From positions 1,488,001 to 1,552,000 of the forward strand of contig NZ_PGFQ01000001.1 of the NCBI RefSeq assembly GCF_029870955.1: 64,000 bases of DNA, given 5' to 3'. The notes below the pieces were generated by a model that was not told the origin of the DNA, did no database searches, and worked only from the letters and a program-made list of their open reading frames with translations. Every line of letters begins with the position of its first letter. Position 1 is the stretch's first letter. This DNA is from Sulfitobacter faviae. Its GTDB lineage: Bacteria; Pseudomonadota; Alphaproteobacteria; Rhodobacterales; Rhodobacteraceae. Positions 48,511 through 57,159 of this stretch are shown in pieces. Both the position numbers and the translations under genes were made by a program.

Positions 48511-49122
48511 ATGTCCGCTCCCCGTTTTTCGATCAAGAGCCGCCGTGGCTTCCTTGCTGGCAGCGCCGCGATGCTCGCCACACCCGCGCTGGCGCAAAGC
48601 ACCTCTTCCTTCAACTCCACCGCCACGACCGAGACGGAGCGTGACCTGACCGAAGCGGTCAAGCGCAATGTCTCAAGTTTCCGGATGCTGGATTGGCGCC
48701 CCTATTTCAGCAACACGCGCAATGGCGCGGTGCTGGTCGATATCGACAGCCGGGCGGTGCACTACTGGTCTGAGGATCAGAGCGTTTACAAACTCTACCC
48801 CTCTTCGGTGCCGCTGACCGAAGACCTCACACGCCGTGGCCGGACCCGTGTCATCAAAAAGGTCGAGGGGCCAAGCTGGCGCCCGACGCCGTCGATGCTC
48901 AAGCGCAATCCCGAATGGCCGCCCTATGTCGGCCCCGGCCCGGACAACCCTCTGGGCACCCATGCGCTGTACCTCAGCTGGACCTATTATCGTATCCACG
49001 GAACCCACGACACAAGAAAAATTGGACGTAAGTCTTCCAATGGTTGCATCGGGCTCTATAACGAACATATCGCCGAACTTTTTGCCCTGACGAAGGTCGG
49101 CACGCAGGTGTTGCTTATTTGA
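48511..49122 (+). CDS. L,D-transpeptidase (YkuD family), Tat-exported
   Basis: 203 residues. N-terminus SRRGFLAGSAAMLATPALAQ begins with a twin-arginine motif, so export is by Tat. The YkuD domain carries the catalytic GRKSSNGCIGLYNEHI with Cys, and the upstream His is in YYRIHGTHD. Family action: peptidoglycan L,D-cross-linking or attachment. It has its own promoter with an overlapping palindrome. It is a distinct class from the lipoprotein transpeptidase 0.7 kb upstream. Confidence 0.93.
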   Translation: MSAPRFSIKSRRGFLAGSAAMLATPALAQSTSSFNSTATTETERDLTEAVKRNVSSFRMLDWRPYFSNTRNGAVLVDIDSRAVHYWSEDQSVYKLYPSSVPLTEDLTRRGRTRVIKKVEGPSWRPTPSMLKRNPEWPPYVGPGPDNPLGTHALYLSWTYYRIHGTHDTRKIGRKSSNGCIGLYNEHIAELFALTKVGTQVLLI

Positions 49123-49163
49123 CGACATCCCCTGATTCCTTGATGCAATAGCTGATTCCGGGT

Positions 49164-49193
49164 TTGCAAACTTTTGCCGATACTGTTTAGAAC
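49164..49193 (+). promoter_or_regulatory. Possible promoter of the 60-residue exported peptide gene
   Basis: TTGCAA (49164-49169), 18-base spacer, TAGAAC (49188-49193). It leaves about 65 bases of leader before ATG 49263, which is preceded by GGAGG. Confidence 0.4.
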
Positions 49194-49262
49194 AGGATTA
49201 CGAGGTAAGTCTTGGGTGCGTGTATGTGTATGATACAGCACGCCTATTCTGGAGGTTATGTT

Positions 49263-49445
49263 ATGAAGAAACTCGTTCTCGCCGCTGCTCTGTCCGCTGC
49301 TGCATCGACTGCTTTTGCTGGTTCGCTGGCCGAGCCGATCGTCGAAGCACCGGTCATCGTGGAAGAAACAACAGGTTCGTCCTCGGGCATCCTGGTTCCC
49401 CTGATCCTGCTGGCTCTGGTTGCCGCAGCTGTTGCTTCCGACTAA
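49263..49445 (+). CDS. Small exported protein with C-terminal hydrophobic segment
   Basis: 60 residues. N-terminal signal peptide MKKLVLAAALSAAASTAFA, about 20 acidic and polar residues (EPIVEAPVIVEETTG), then a hydrophobic helix GILVPLILLALVAAAVASD. The mature peptide would be a tiny single-span or envelope-associated protein. A good ribosome-binding site (GGAGG) and a strong terminator make it a real, independently expressed gene. I do not know its function. Similar short proteins are common in roseobacters, to my recollection. Confidence 0.8.
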   Translation: MKKLVLAAALSAAASTAFAGSLAEPIVEAPVIVEETTGSSSGILVPLILLALVAAAVASD

Positions 49446-49466
49446 TCGGAACTGACGATCAAACGG

Positions 49467-49495
49467 AAAAGGCGGTGCAATGCACCGCCTTTTTT
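49467..49495 (+). terminator. Strong intrinsic terminator after the small exported protein
   Basis: AAAAGGCGGTGCA (49467-49479) and TGCACCGCCTTTT (49481-49493) pair almost completely, with a tiny loop, and the run continues to six T (49490-49495). Confidence 0.92.
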
Positions 49496-49550
49496 GTATT
49501 CTGCGTAAGGCTTTGAAAAAGGGGCCGCCGCGGCGACCCCAAGGCGGGGC

Positions 49551-50645
49551 TTAGTCCAGCCAGCCGCCCAAGTTCTCGGTGATGATCGTGGTCAGCGTTT
49601 CGATATGCGCCGCATCGTCGTTCAGGCAGGGAATATAGGTGAAATCCTCGCCGCCTGCCTCTTCAAAGCTTTCCTTGATCTCTTCGTTGATCTCTTCCAG
49701 CGTTTCGATGCAATCGGCCGAGAAGGCAGGCGCGCAGACAGCGATGCTTTTCTTGCCCGCCTTGGCCTGACGCGCGACCTCTTCGACGGTATAGGGTTGC
49801 AGCCATTCCTCGGGGCCGAACTGCGACTGGAAGGTCGTGATGATCTCACTGTCCTGCCAGCCTAAACGCTCTTTCAGCAGGCGCGTCGTTTTCTGACATT
49901 GGCAGTGGTAGGGGTCGCCCTCCATCAAATAGCGCTGCGGCAGGCCGTGGTAGGAGCAGACCAGCAGATCGGGCTTCTTGTCCTTCGCGGCATAGGCCCG
50001 CTCGACCGATTGGGCCAGCGCTTCGATATAGTCAGGCCGGTCGAAATAGGGGGCCACGGTGCGCGAAGCGGGTTGCCATTTTTCCTTCGCCAAAGCGGCA
50101 AAGAAAGCGTCATTTGCCGTTGCCGTGGTCGCCCCGGCATATTGCGGATAAAGCGGGAAAAACAAGATCTTCTGGCATCCAGCGGCGACCATTGCCTCGA
50201 CTTTGGAGCGGGTCGATGGGTTGCCATAGCGCATGGCGTAGTCGACCATCACATCGGCCCCGTAGCGCGCCTCAAGCGCCGCTTTGATCTTGGCGGTTTG
50301 CGATTTGGTGATCGTCGCCAGCGGGCTTTCGTTCTCGGCCTCGTTCCAGATGGATTTATAGGCCGCGCCGCTGGCAAAGGGGCGTTTGGTGAGGATCACC
50401 GTCTGCAACAGCGGTTGCCATTTCCACGGGCTATAGTCGATCACACGGCGGTCTGAGAGGAACTCACTTAGGTAACGGCGCATTGACCAATAGTCATAGC
50501 CATCCGGCGTGCCAAGGTTGGCGAGCAGAACACCAACCTTGGGACGCGGGACTTTCGGGTGATCGCCGGGGCCGTGTTCGGGCCGGGTGGCGTCGGCTTG
50601 GGCGGATTGGGGCTGGGCTGCCTGCATGGGGGTTTCCTCGCACAT
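49551..50645 (-). CDS. hemH: Ferrochelatase
   Basis: Inserts ferrous iron into protoporphyrin IX, the last step of heme synthesis. 364 residues including a Pro- and Gln-rich N-terminal extension of about 35. Family blocks: GVLLANLGTPDG, FFPLYPQYAGATTATANDA, and the metal-binding CSYHGLPQRYLMEGDPYHCQ. The C-terminal part has CAPAFSADCIETLEE with the catalytic acid. The distal heme gene hemJ is at 15.2 kb, so the pathway is dispersed. Confidence 0.96.
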   Translation of the reverse strand: MCEETPMQAAQPQSAQADATRPEHGPGDHPKVPRPKVGVLLANLGTPDGYDYWSMRRYLSEFLSDRRVIDYSPWKWQPLLQTVILTKRPFASGAAYKSIWNEAENESPLATITKSQTAKIKAALEARYGADVMVDYAMRYGNPSTRSKVEAMVAAGCQKILFFPLYPQYAGATTATANDAFFAALAKEKWQPASRTVAPYFDRPDYIEALAQSVERAYAAKDKKPDLLVCSYHGLPQRYLMEGDPYHCQCQKTTRLLKERLGWQDSEIITTFQSQFGPEEWLQPYTVEEVARQAKAGKKSIAVCAPAFSADCIETLEEINEEIKESFEEAGGEDFTYIPCLNDDAAHIETLTTIITENLGGWLD

Positions 50646-50681
50646 GTGATCCGCGCAGAGATAGCCGCTTTGCCGATTGGG

Positions 50682-51499
50682 TCAATCGGGGAGGGGTTCC
50701 TCGCGACTATTCAGCGCATCTGCCAGCCGTTGCTGCGCCGATCCGGGGCGCAGTGGTTTCTGCTGGCTTTCGTCCGGTGCCCAACCGGCAAGAAAGATCA
50801 TGTCGAAAGTCGCCGTGATCCGGCCCGAGGCGGCGGTGAAATGCGTGGCGTAAAGCTCAGCCGCGCGGGTCAGCACGGCGCGGCCCGTGGGGCGGCGCAG
50901 GCGGGCTTGCAGGGCGTTGGTCTCTCCCATCTCGCGCAGATCACGCATCAGGGCCCATGCGTCATCATATTCCACGGTCAGCGGTTGGCTATCGGCCACG
51001 GGCAGGGCCAGCCCCGCGCGTTGCAGCAGCGCGCCCAGATCGCGCAGTTCCCCATCGGGGCGATGCGGGGCGACAGGCCACCGGTCACTTCGGCTTCGGC
51101 CTGGCCAAGGCAGGCGCGCAGCTCATGCAGGGTTTGCCCGCCAAGCGCCACGGCCTGTAACAGCCCGTCAGGGCGCAGTGCGCGGCGGCATTGGATCAAC
51201 TGGCCGATGGGGTCATTCGCCCAATGCAGCCCCATGGCGTGGATCACCAGATCATGCGCCTGCGGTTCCAGCGCCAGCACCTCGGCCTCAGGGACGATCT
51301 CGGCCTTCGGAAAAGCCTCTGCCCAGACCTGCGGGAAGGCGGTCACGATGGCCGGTGCGGTAAACGTTTTCTTAACCAAACTCAGCCGATCCTGAACCTC
51401 ATCGGCGGCTGCCTGTTGCAGGAACATGCCCCGCGCCGTCGCGCGGGCGCGGTGCTGGGCGAGGGCCTTGGGGTCGGTCAGGGTGGGCTGTGCTGTCAT
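50682..51499 (-). CDS. BioC-like SAM methyltransferase (one frame break)
   Basis: About 272 residues after repair. The N-terminus has QHRARATARGMFLQQAAADE and the middle HDLVIHAMGLHWANDPIGQL and CRRALRPDGLLQAVALGG. These resemble the BioC/UbiE-type methyltransferase core that sits beside comF in alphaproteobacteria. The C-terminus lies in another frame because one base is missing in the C run 51050-51053. I chose ATG 51499. Divergent from comF with only 14 bases between. Substrate uncertain. Confidence 0.82.
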
Positions 51500-51513
51500 G
51501 GGGAACACATAGA

Positions 51514-52244
51514 ATGCCGCCACGGGGACTTCAAACAGCAGTGTCGCTTATCTATCCGCCGCGTTGTCTGGGCTGCGGGGGCTTGTCGATGCGGATTTCG
51601 GCCTCTGCGGCACCTGCTGGCGCGACACGGCCTTCATCGGGGGAACGGTCTGCGATGCCTGCGGCGTGCCCCTGCCGGGCGGCGGGGATGTGGGTTCACC
51701 CCATTGTGATGCCTGTCTTGCCACGCCGCGGCCTTGGGCGCAGGGGCGCACGGCGCTCATCTACCGCGATATGGGGCGCAGGCTGGTTCTGGCGCTGAAA
51801 CATGGCGACCGGCAAGAGATCGCCCGCCCCGCCGCGCGCTGGATGGCGCAAGCGGCACAAGGCATGTTGCCGCAAGAGGCGCTGATCGCGCCGGTGCCGC
51901 TGCATTGGCTGCGTTTGCTGAAACGGCGTTACAATCAATCGGCTCTGCTGGCCAAGGCGCTGTCAGCGGAAACCGGGCACCGCTGGTGTCCCGATCTGTT
52001 GCAGCGGGTCCGGCATACGCCCTCGTTGGAGGGTTTGGGCCGTGCAGCCCGGTATCGCGTGTTGGAACAGGCGATCCGCGTGCATCCTCGGCGGCGGCAC
52101 CGTATCATGAGGCGACCGGTGATCTTGGTGGACGATGTCTTTACCTCCGGCGCCACATTGACCGCCTGCACGCAGGCCTGTCTGGCCGCCGGGTCCGGCC
52201 CCGTTTTCGTGCTGGCACTGGCGCGCGTGGCCAAAGAGACCTAG
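51514..52244 (+). CDS. comF: ComF family phosphoribosyltransferase-like protein (one frame break)
   Basis: Family linked to DNA uptake and to amidophosphoribosyl-like folds. About 243 residues after repair. The N-terminal zinc ribbon has YPPRCLGCGGL, then CGTCW, CDACGVPLP and CDACL. The C-terminal phosphoribosyl motif is VILVDDVFTSGATL. The frame break is at the G run 51577-51581 (one G short). Start could be ATG 51514, or GTG 51541. Neighbouring divergent BioC-like gene and downstream glutaredoxin fit the usual alphaproteobacterial comF locus. Confidence 0.87.
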
Positions 52245-52281
52245 ATCACTGTGCAACGTTAACTGTTCAAAGGGTGATCCT

Positions 52282-52542
52282 ATGCAACCTGTCGAAATCT
52301 ACACGTCGCCGCTCTGCGGTTTTTGCCATTCCGCCAAACGCCTGCTGACCCAAAAGGGCGCAGCCTTTGACGAAGTCGATGTGCTGTCGGAGCCAGAGCG
52401 CAAAAAAGAGATGATCCAGCGCGCTGGCGGTGCCCGCACCGTGCCACAGATTTTCATCGGCGATGTGCATGTCGGTGGATGCGATGAGCTTTATGCGCTG
52501 GACCGTGCCGGCAAGCTGGACGCATTGCTGAGCGACAGATGA
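52282..52542 (+). CDS. grxC: Glutaredoxin 3
   Basis: Glutathione-dependent disulfide reductase of 86 residues. The active site is YTSPLCGFCHSAK, CGFC instead of the classic CPYC, with both cysteines. The glutathione-binding part has GARTVPQIFIGDVHVGGCDEL. The stop overlaps the start of the nitrilase-family gene as ATGA, so they are translated together. Confidence 0.95.
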   Translation: MQPVEIYTSPLCGFCHSAKRLLTQKGAAFDEVDVLSEPERKKEMIQRAGGARTVPQIFIGDVHVGGCDELYALDRAGKLDALLSDR

Positions 52543-53368
52543 AAATCGCGCTGCTGCAACTCAACGTCTCGGATGACCCCGCCGCCAATCTGGTCGAGAC
52601 CCGCGCTCTGCTGGGCGAGGCGGTGGCGGGCGGGGCCGAGTTTGTCCTGACCCCCGAGGTGACGAATTGCGTCAGCACCAGCCGGTCCCATCAACAGTCG
52701 GTGTTGGCCTATGAGGAAGACGACGCCACCCTCGCGGCCCTGCGCGAAGAGGCGGCGAAGGTGGGCATCTGGCTGCTGATCGGCTCGCTCGGTCTGAAAA
52801 CGCGCGGGGAGACGGGCGCTTTGCCAACCGGTCTTTCCTGATTTCCCCGCAGGGGGAGATCGTCGCGCGCTATGACAAGATCCATATGTTTGATGTGGAT
52901 ATCAACGAGACCGAAAGCTACCGCGAGTCCGCGGGCTATCGCCCCGGTGACAAAGCCGTGGTGGCCGAGACGCCTTTTGGCAAGATCGGCATGTCGATCT
53001 GCTATGACATGCGTTTTCCGGCGCTTTATCAGGCGTTGGCCGAGGCCGGTGCGCGTATCCTGACCATGCCAGCGGCCTTCTCTCCGGTCACCGGGGCCGC
53101 GCATTGGCACAGTCTGCTGCGGGCGCGGGCGATCGAGAATGGCTGCTATGTGCTGGCCCCGGCCCAGACGGGCACCCATGCCAGCGCCGCGCATAAGACC
53201 CGCGACACCTATGGGCATTCTCTGGTCGTGGCCCCTTGGGGGGAGGTTGTGTTGGATGCCGGGACGGCCCCCGGCGTTTACTTTTGTGACATGGACATGG
53301 AAGAATGTGACAAGGCCCGCGCCAAAGTGCCCAGCCTTGCCAACCGCCGCCCCTTTGCCGCGCCCTGA
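52539..53368 (+). CDS. Carbon-nitrogen hydrolase (nitrilase family; one frame break)
   Basis: About 276 residues after repair. The Glu-Lys-Cys triad is visible: Glu in FVLTPEVTN, Lys in ARYDKIHMFDVD, Cys in SICYDMRFPALYQA. The family includes deaminated-glutathione amidase, and the neighbouring glutaredoxin makes that substrate plausible. The frame break is at the G run 52806-52809 (one G short). It follows grxC with a four-base overlap and precedes a MarR regulator. Confidence 0.9.
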
Positions 53369-53379
53369 CCGGACCGAAA

Positions 53380-53820
53380 ATGACCGACGATAAAAACACC
53401 CTTGCGATCATGTTGTTCGGAGAATTGCTGGCCGCCGACCAATCGGTGCGCAGTCGCCTGACACGGGTGCTGCCGCGGGGGATGGAGATCTCGCATTTCT
53501 CGGTGCTGAACTCGCTTTCGTGGCACGGCGGCGAACGCTCGCCCGCGCAACTGGCCGAGACCTTCAACGTTACGCGCGGGGCGATGACCAACACGCTGAG
53601 CAAGCTCGAATGGGCGGGTTACGTTCATATCCGTCCCGATTGGGACGACGCGCGGCGCAAGATGGTCGCGATCAGCCCCGCCGGGCGGCAGGCGCGGGAT
53701 GCGGCGGTGAATGCGATCACGCCGATGATCTCGAACGTGGTGGGGGAGCTTGGCGAAGAACAGGTCCGCGCCACGCTCCCGATCCTGCGCGCGCTCAGAC
53801 GTCAGTTGAGCCAGGGTTGA
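53380..53820 (+). CDS. MarR family transcriptional regulator
   Basis: 146 residues. Winged helix-turn-helix: [20 protein letters not shown] (recognition region), then [19 protein letters not shown] as the wing, matching the DxRR signature. The ends form the dimer. Such regulators usually respond to small aromatic ligands. It is 12 bases downstream of the nitrilase-family gene and may control it. The stop is inside the convergent ubiG end (26-base overlap). Confidence 0.92.
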   Translation: MTDDKNTLAIMLFGELLAADQSVRSRLTRVLPRGMEISHFSVLNSLSWHGGERSPAQLAETFNVTRGAMTNTLSKLEWAGYVHIRPDWDDARRKMVAISPAGRQARDAAVNAITPMISNVVGELGEEQVRATLPILRALRRQLSQG

Positions 53821-54565
53821 GGCCCGGATTAAGGCTGGCGGTGACGTAGTTCACGCTTAGATCCCGATCCGAAAGCCGCCACGACCATGCAACGGGGTTA
53901 AAGACGAAACCTTTGCGATCCACCGGCTCCAGCCCGGCGCGGCTCAGCAGCTCAAAGAGTTCATCTGGGGTGATGAACTTGTTCCAATCATGGGTGCCCT
54001 TGGGCAGCCAGCGCATCACATGCTCGGCCCCGACAATCGCCATCATAAAGGACTTTGGATTGCGGTTCAGGGTCGAACAGATGTGCAGCCCGCCGGGTTT
54101 CAGCAGGCGGCGACATGCGATCAGATAGTCGATGGGAGAGGCAACATGTTCGACCACCTCCATGTTCAGCACCACGTCGAACTTCTCACCAGCATCGGCC
54201 ATATCTTCGGCGGTGGTGTGGCGGTAGTCGATCTCCAGCCCCGATTGCTGCGCGTGGATCTGCGCCACGGGGATGTTGCCTGCCGCGGCATCCGCGCCCA
54301 CCACTTCGGCCCCAAGCCGCGCCATCGGTTCGGACAGCAACCCGCCGCCGCAGCCGATGTCTAGGATGCGCAACCCCTCGAAAGGGGCAGAGCCCGTCAG
54401 GTCGCGGTCGAACTCCCCCGCGATCTGGCTGGTGATATAGTCCAACCGGCAGGGGTTCAGCATGTGCAGCGGCTTGAACTTGCCGTTCAGATCCCACCAT
54501 TCGGCGGCCATGGCTTCGAATTTGGCGATCTCGGCGGGGTCGATGGTTGATTGATCCGCTTGCAT
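53795..54565 (-). CDS. ubiG: UbiG, ubiquinone biosynthesis O-methyltransferase
   Basis: Two O-methylation steps in ubiquinone synthesis. 256 residues. [19 protein letters not shown] and LNPCRLDYI at the N-terminus are UbiG hallmarks, [19 protein letters not shown] binds SAM, and [12 protein letters not shown] follows. I chose ATG 54565, the start with homologous sequence just behind it. Convergent overlap of 26 bases with the MarR gene. Confidence 0.95.
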   Translation of the reverse strand: MQADQSTIDPAEIAKFEAMAAEWWDLNGKFKPLHMLNPCRLDYITSQIAGEFDRDLTGSAPFEGLRILDIGCGGGLLSEPMARLGAEVVGADAAAGNIPVAQIHAQQSGLEIDYRHTTAEDMADAGEKFDVVLNMEVVEHVASPIDYLIACRRLLKPGGLHICSTLNRNPKSFMMAIVGAEHVMRWLPKGTHDWNKFITPDELFELLSRAGLEPVDRKGFVFNPVAWSWRLSDRDLSVNYVTASLNPGLNPGSTDV

Positions 54566-54613
54566 TCTGATCTCCCTGTGCTCTTTTGGGTTCAATGACT
54601 ATATAGGGCGGCA

Positions 54614-55585
54614 ATGGACAAGTATCCCGACCAAAAACGCGGCGCGCCGCATCTTTATCCGCCGGTTGAGCCTTTCGACCAGCGGATGTTGTCCGTAGGG
54701 CAGGGGCATCAGGTCTATGTCGAGCAATGCGGCAACCCCGAGGGCATCCCCGTCGTGGTGCTGCATGGCGGCCCCGGCGGCGGTTGCAGCCCGGCGATGC
54801 GGCGGTATTTCGACCCTAAGGTTTACCGCGTGGTGCTGTTCGATCAGCGCGGCTGCGGCCGCTCCACCCCGCATGCTTCGGTTACCGACAACACGACATG
54901 GCATCTGGTCGCGGATATCGAGCTGATTCGCACCACGCTTGGCATCGACAAATGGATGGTCTTCGGCGGCTCTTGGGGCGCGACGCTTTCGCTGATCTAT
55001 GCCCAAGCGCACCCCGAAGCGGTGCGCCATCTGATCCTGCGCGGCGTCTTTCTGATGACGCAGGCCGAGCTTGATTGGTTCTACGGCGGCGGGGCCGGGC
55101 GGTTCTGGCCCGAACTGTGGGCGCGTTTCGTGAACCTGATCCCCGAAGATGAGCGGGACGATCTGATCGCGGCCTATCACCGGCGGCTCTTCTCGGGCGA
55201 TTTGCGGGTCGAGCAGGACTATGGCCGCGCATGGGCCGCTTGGGAGAATGCGCTGGCCTCGGTACATTCCGATGGCGTTTCGCATGGCGGGCCATTGGCC
55301 TATGCGCGGGCCTTTTCGCGGTTGGAGAACCATTATTTCACCAACAATGGCTTTTTGGAATTCGACGGTCAGATCCTCGAACATATGGGGCGGATCGCGC
55401 ATATCCCGGGGGTCATCGTGCAGGGGCGCTATGACATGATCTGCCCGCCTGCGGGGGCCTATGCGCTGGCCGAACGCTGGCCCAATGCCGACCTGCGGAT
55501 GATCCGGGATGCGGGCCATGCCCTGTCGGAGCCGGGGATCAGTGCCGAATTGGTGCGCACGATGGATAGGATCGGGCAGCGATGA
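54614..55585 (+). CDS. pip: Proline iminopeptidase
   Basis: Alpha/beta hydrolase of 323 residues that removes N-terminal proline from peptides. The oxyanion loop is LHGGPGGGC, the nucleophile elbow is GGSWGATLSL with the catalytic Ser, and the catalytic His is near the C-terminus in DAGHALSEPG. Divergent from ubiG. The stop overlaps the start of the substrate-binding protein (ATGA). Confidence 0.94.
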   Translation: MDKYPDQKRGAPHLYPPVEPFDQRMLSVGQGHQVYVEQCGNPEGIPVVVLHGGPGGGCSPAMRRYFDPKVYRVVLFDQRGCGRSTPHASVTDNTTWHLVADIELIRTTLGIDKWMVFGGSWGATLSLIYAQAHPEAVRHLILRGVFLMTQAELDWFYGGGAGRFWPELWARFVNLIPEDERDDLIAAYHRRLFSGDLRVEQDYGRAWAAWENALASVHSDGVSHGGPLAYARAFSRLENHYFTNNGFLEFDGQILEHMGRIAHIPGVIVQGRYDMICPPAGAYALAERWPNADLRMIRDAGHALSEPGISAELVRTMDRIGQR

Positions 55586-56444
55586 GCGGGCGCAACTCTT
55601 TGCTGGATCGCCGGGCGCTTTTCACCACCGGTGCGGCGGCGGCCCTGCTGGCCGCGACAGGTGCGAGCGCGGGGGAGCCGCCCCGGCGGGGGGGGCGTTT
55701 GCGGTTGGCGCTTTCGGGTGCCACGCGAGAGGACACTTGGGTCAATGGCGATGGGCTCTTCATGCAGGTTGCGCGGCAGGGGATGATCTTTGACACGCTG
55801 ACCGAAGTCACCGGCAATGGCATCCTCAAAGGTGAGTTGGCGACCGGTTGGCAGGCCAGCGATGGCGCCCGGCAGTGGCAGTTCGATCTGCGCCCCGATG
55901 TGCGTTTTCACGATGGCAGCCCCCTGAGCGCCCGCGATGTGGTGGCCAGTTTACGCGGTCTGCTGGCCGGGGCCGAGGTCGCCGTTCAGGACAATCTGCA
56001 AGTGCAGGTCACATTGGCGGCGGCGAATCCTGACCTGCCGCTCCTGCTGGCGCAATCGCCCTATGTGATCCGCCCCGCACATGCGCCCGAGGCCGGGATC
56101 GGCACCGGGCTTTACCGTCTGCGGCGCTTTTCCGCCGGACGTCAGGTTTTGGCCGAACGGGTAGAGACGCATTACAAGGACGGCACCGCCGGGTGGTTCG
56201 ATACGGTCGAACTGGTGTCGCTCCCCGCCCGTGAGGTGCGGGCGCAGGCGCTGAGCGAAGGGCTTGTTGATGCAGCGGATTTACCCGCGCGGCCCCGTTA
56301 CCGCGACCGGGGGATGTGACCCTTCAGGCTGATAGCGCAGGCGGGGTCAGCGCATTGTCGGGCGATCTGCGCCAGCCGCCGAACCCCGGACGCCAAGCGC
56401 CGATGGACAACCTGCGCGCGCCCGAGCGGTGGTGGTTCGGCTGA
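55582..56444 (+). CDS. Short ABC-type (SBP family 5) substrate-binding protein (one frame break)
   Basis: About 287 residues after repair. A signal region begins [20 protein letters not shown], of Tat-like form. The domain has [25 protein letters not shown] and [13 protein letters not shown], typical of peptide-binding SBP5. The frame break is at G run 56309-56313 (one G short); the correct frame continues to [11 protein letters not shown] and stops at 56442-56444. It is shorter than the ~500-residue classic family, so the second lobe is reduced. No transporter genes are adjacent; pip is coupled upstream. Confidence 0.78.
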
Positions 56445-56450
56445 GAGGGG

Positions 56451-56479
56451 TTGCAGTTTCGCCGCATTCGGCCTATATC
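56451..56479 (+). promoter_or_regulatory. Probable sigma-70 promoter of rimP-nusA-ylxR-infB
   Basis: TTGCAG (56451-56456), 17-base spacer, TATATC (56474-56479), starting six bases after the previous stop. The leader to the rimP ATG is about 95 bases and contains the hairpin at 56533-56556. Confidence 0.7.
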
Positions 56480-56532
56480 CCCTTCAACAGCGGCGCTTTC
56501 GGGTCCAAACCGAAGGCTCCACCGAATTCGTG

Positions 56533-56556
56533 AACGGGCCGCGCGCCCGTTTTTTT
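56533..56556 (+). terminator. Leader hairpin with T-run before rimP (attenuator candidate)
   Basis: Arms AACGGGC (56533-56539) and GCCCGTT (56545-56551), loop CGCGC, then five more T. A standard terminator shape, but it lies between the predicted promoter and rimP, so it could attenuate the operon instead of ending the upstream gene. Confidence 0.75.
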
Positions 56557-56580
56557 GTGCCCAGTGAAAATGGATGTCTC

Positions 56581-57159
56581 ATGTCGAATGACCTGATCGC
56601 CAAAGCCGCCATCGACCGCCGCCTGGCCGAGATCATCACCCCGGTGATCGAGGACATGGGCTTTGAACTGGTGCGCGTGCGCCTGATGTCGGGCAAGTCC
56701 ACCACCCTGCAAGTCATGGCCGACCGGCCCGAGGGCGGGATCGAAGTGGATGAATGCGCCAAGATCTCGCAGGCCATCGGCGCCGTGCTGGATGTCGAAG
56801 ATCCGATCTTGGATGAGTATTCGCTTGAGGTCTCGAGCCCCGGCATCGACCGCCCACTGACGCGGCTTAAAGATTTCGATGCTTTCGAAGGCTATGAGGC
56901 CAAGATCGAGACGACCGAACTGATCGATGGCCGCCGCCGCTTTAAGGGTGAGCTGGCAGGTGTCGAGGGTGGCGAAGTGCTGATCAACGTCGAAGAAGGC
57001 ACCATCGGATTGCAGTTCGACTGGCTCAGCGATGCCAAGCTGGTGCTGACCGACGACCTGATCAAGGAAATGCTCCGCCAGCGCAAAGCGTCTGGTGCGA
57101 TCGACGAAACCGATTTTGATGATATCGAGACTGAAGAGTCTGCTGAGGGAGACACCTAA
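56581..57159 (+). CDS. rimP: RimP, 30S ribosome maturation factor
   Basis: 192 residues. [20 protein letters not shown] at the N-terminus, [20 protein letters not shown], and [19 protein letters not shown] identify the family. ATG 56581 is chosen because an upstream in-frame start runs through the terminator-like hairpin. The C-terminal tail is acidic. The stop overlaps nusA by one base (TAATG). Confidence 0.95.
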   Translation: MSNDLIAKAAIDRRLAEIITPVIEDMGFELVRVRLMSGKSTTLQVMADRPEGGIEVDECAKISQAIGAVLDVEDPILDEYSLEVSSPGIDRPLTRLKDFDAFEGYEAKIETTELIDGRRRFKGELAGVEGGEVLINVEEGTIGLQFDWLSDAKLVLTDDLIKEMLRQRKASGAIDETDFDDIETEESAEGDT

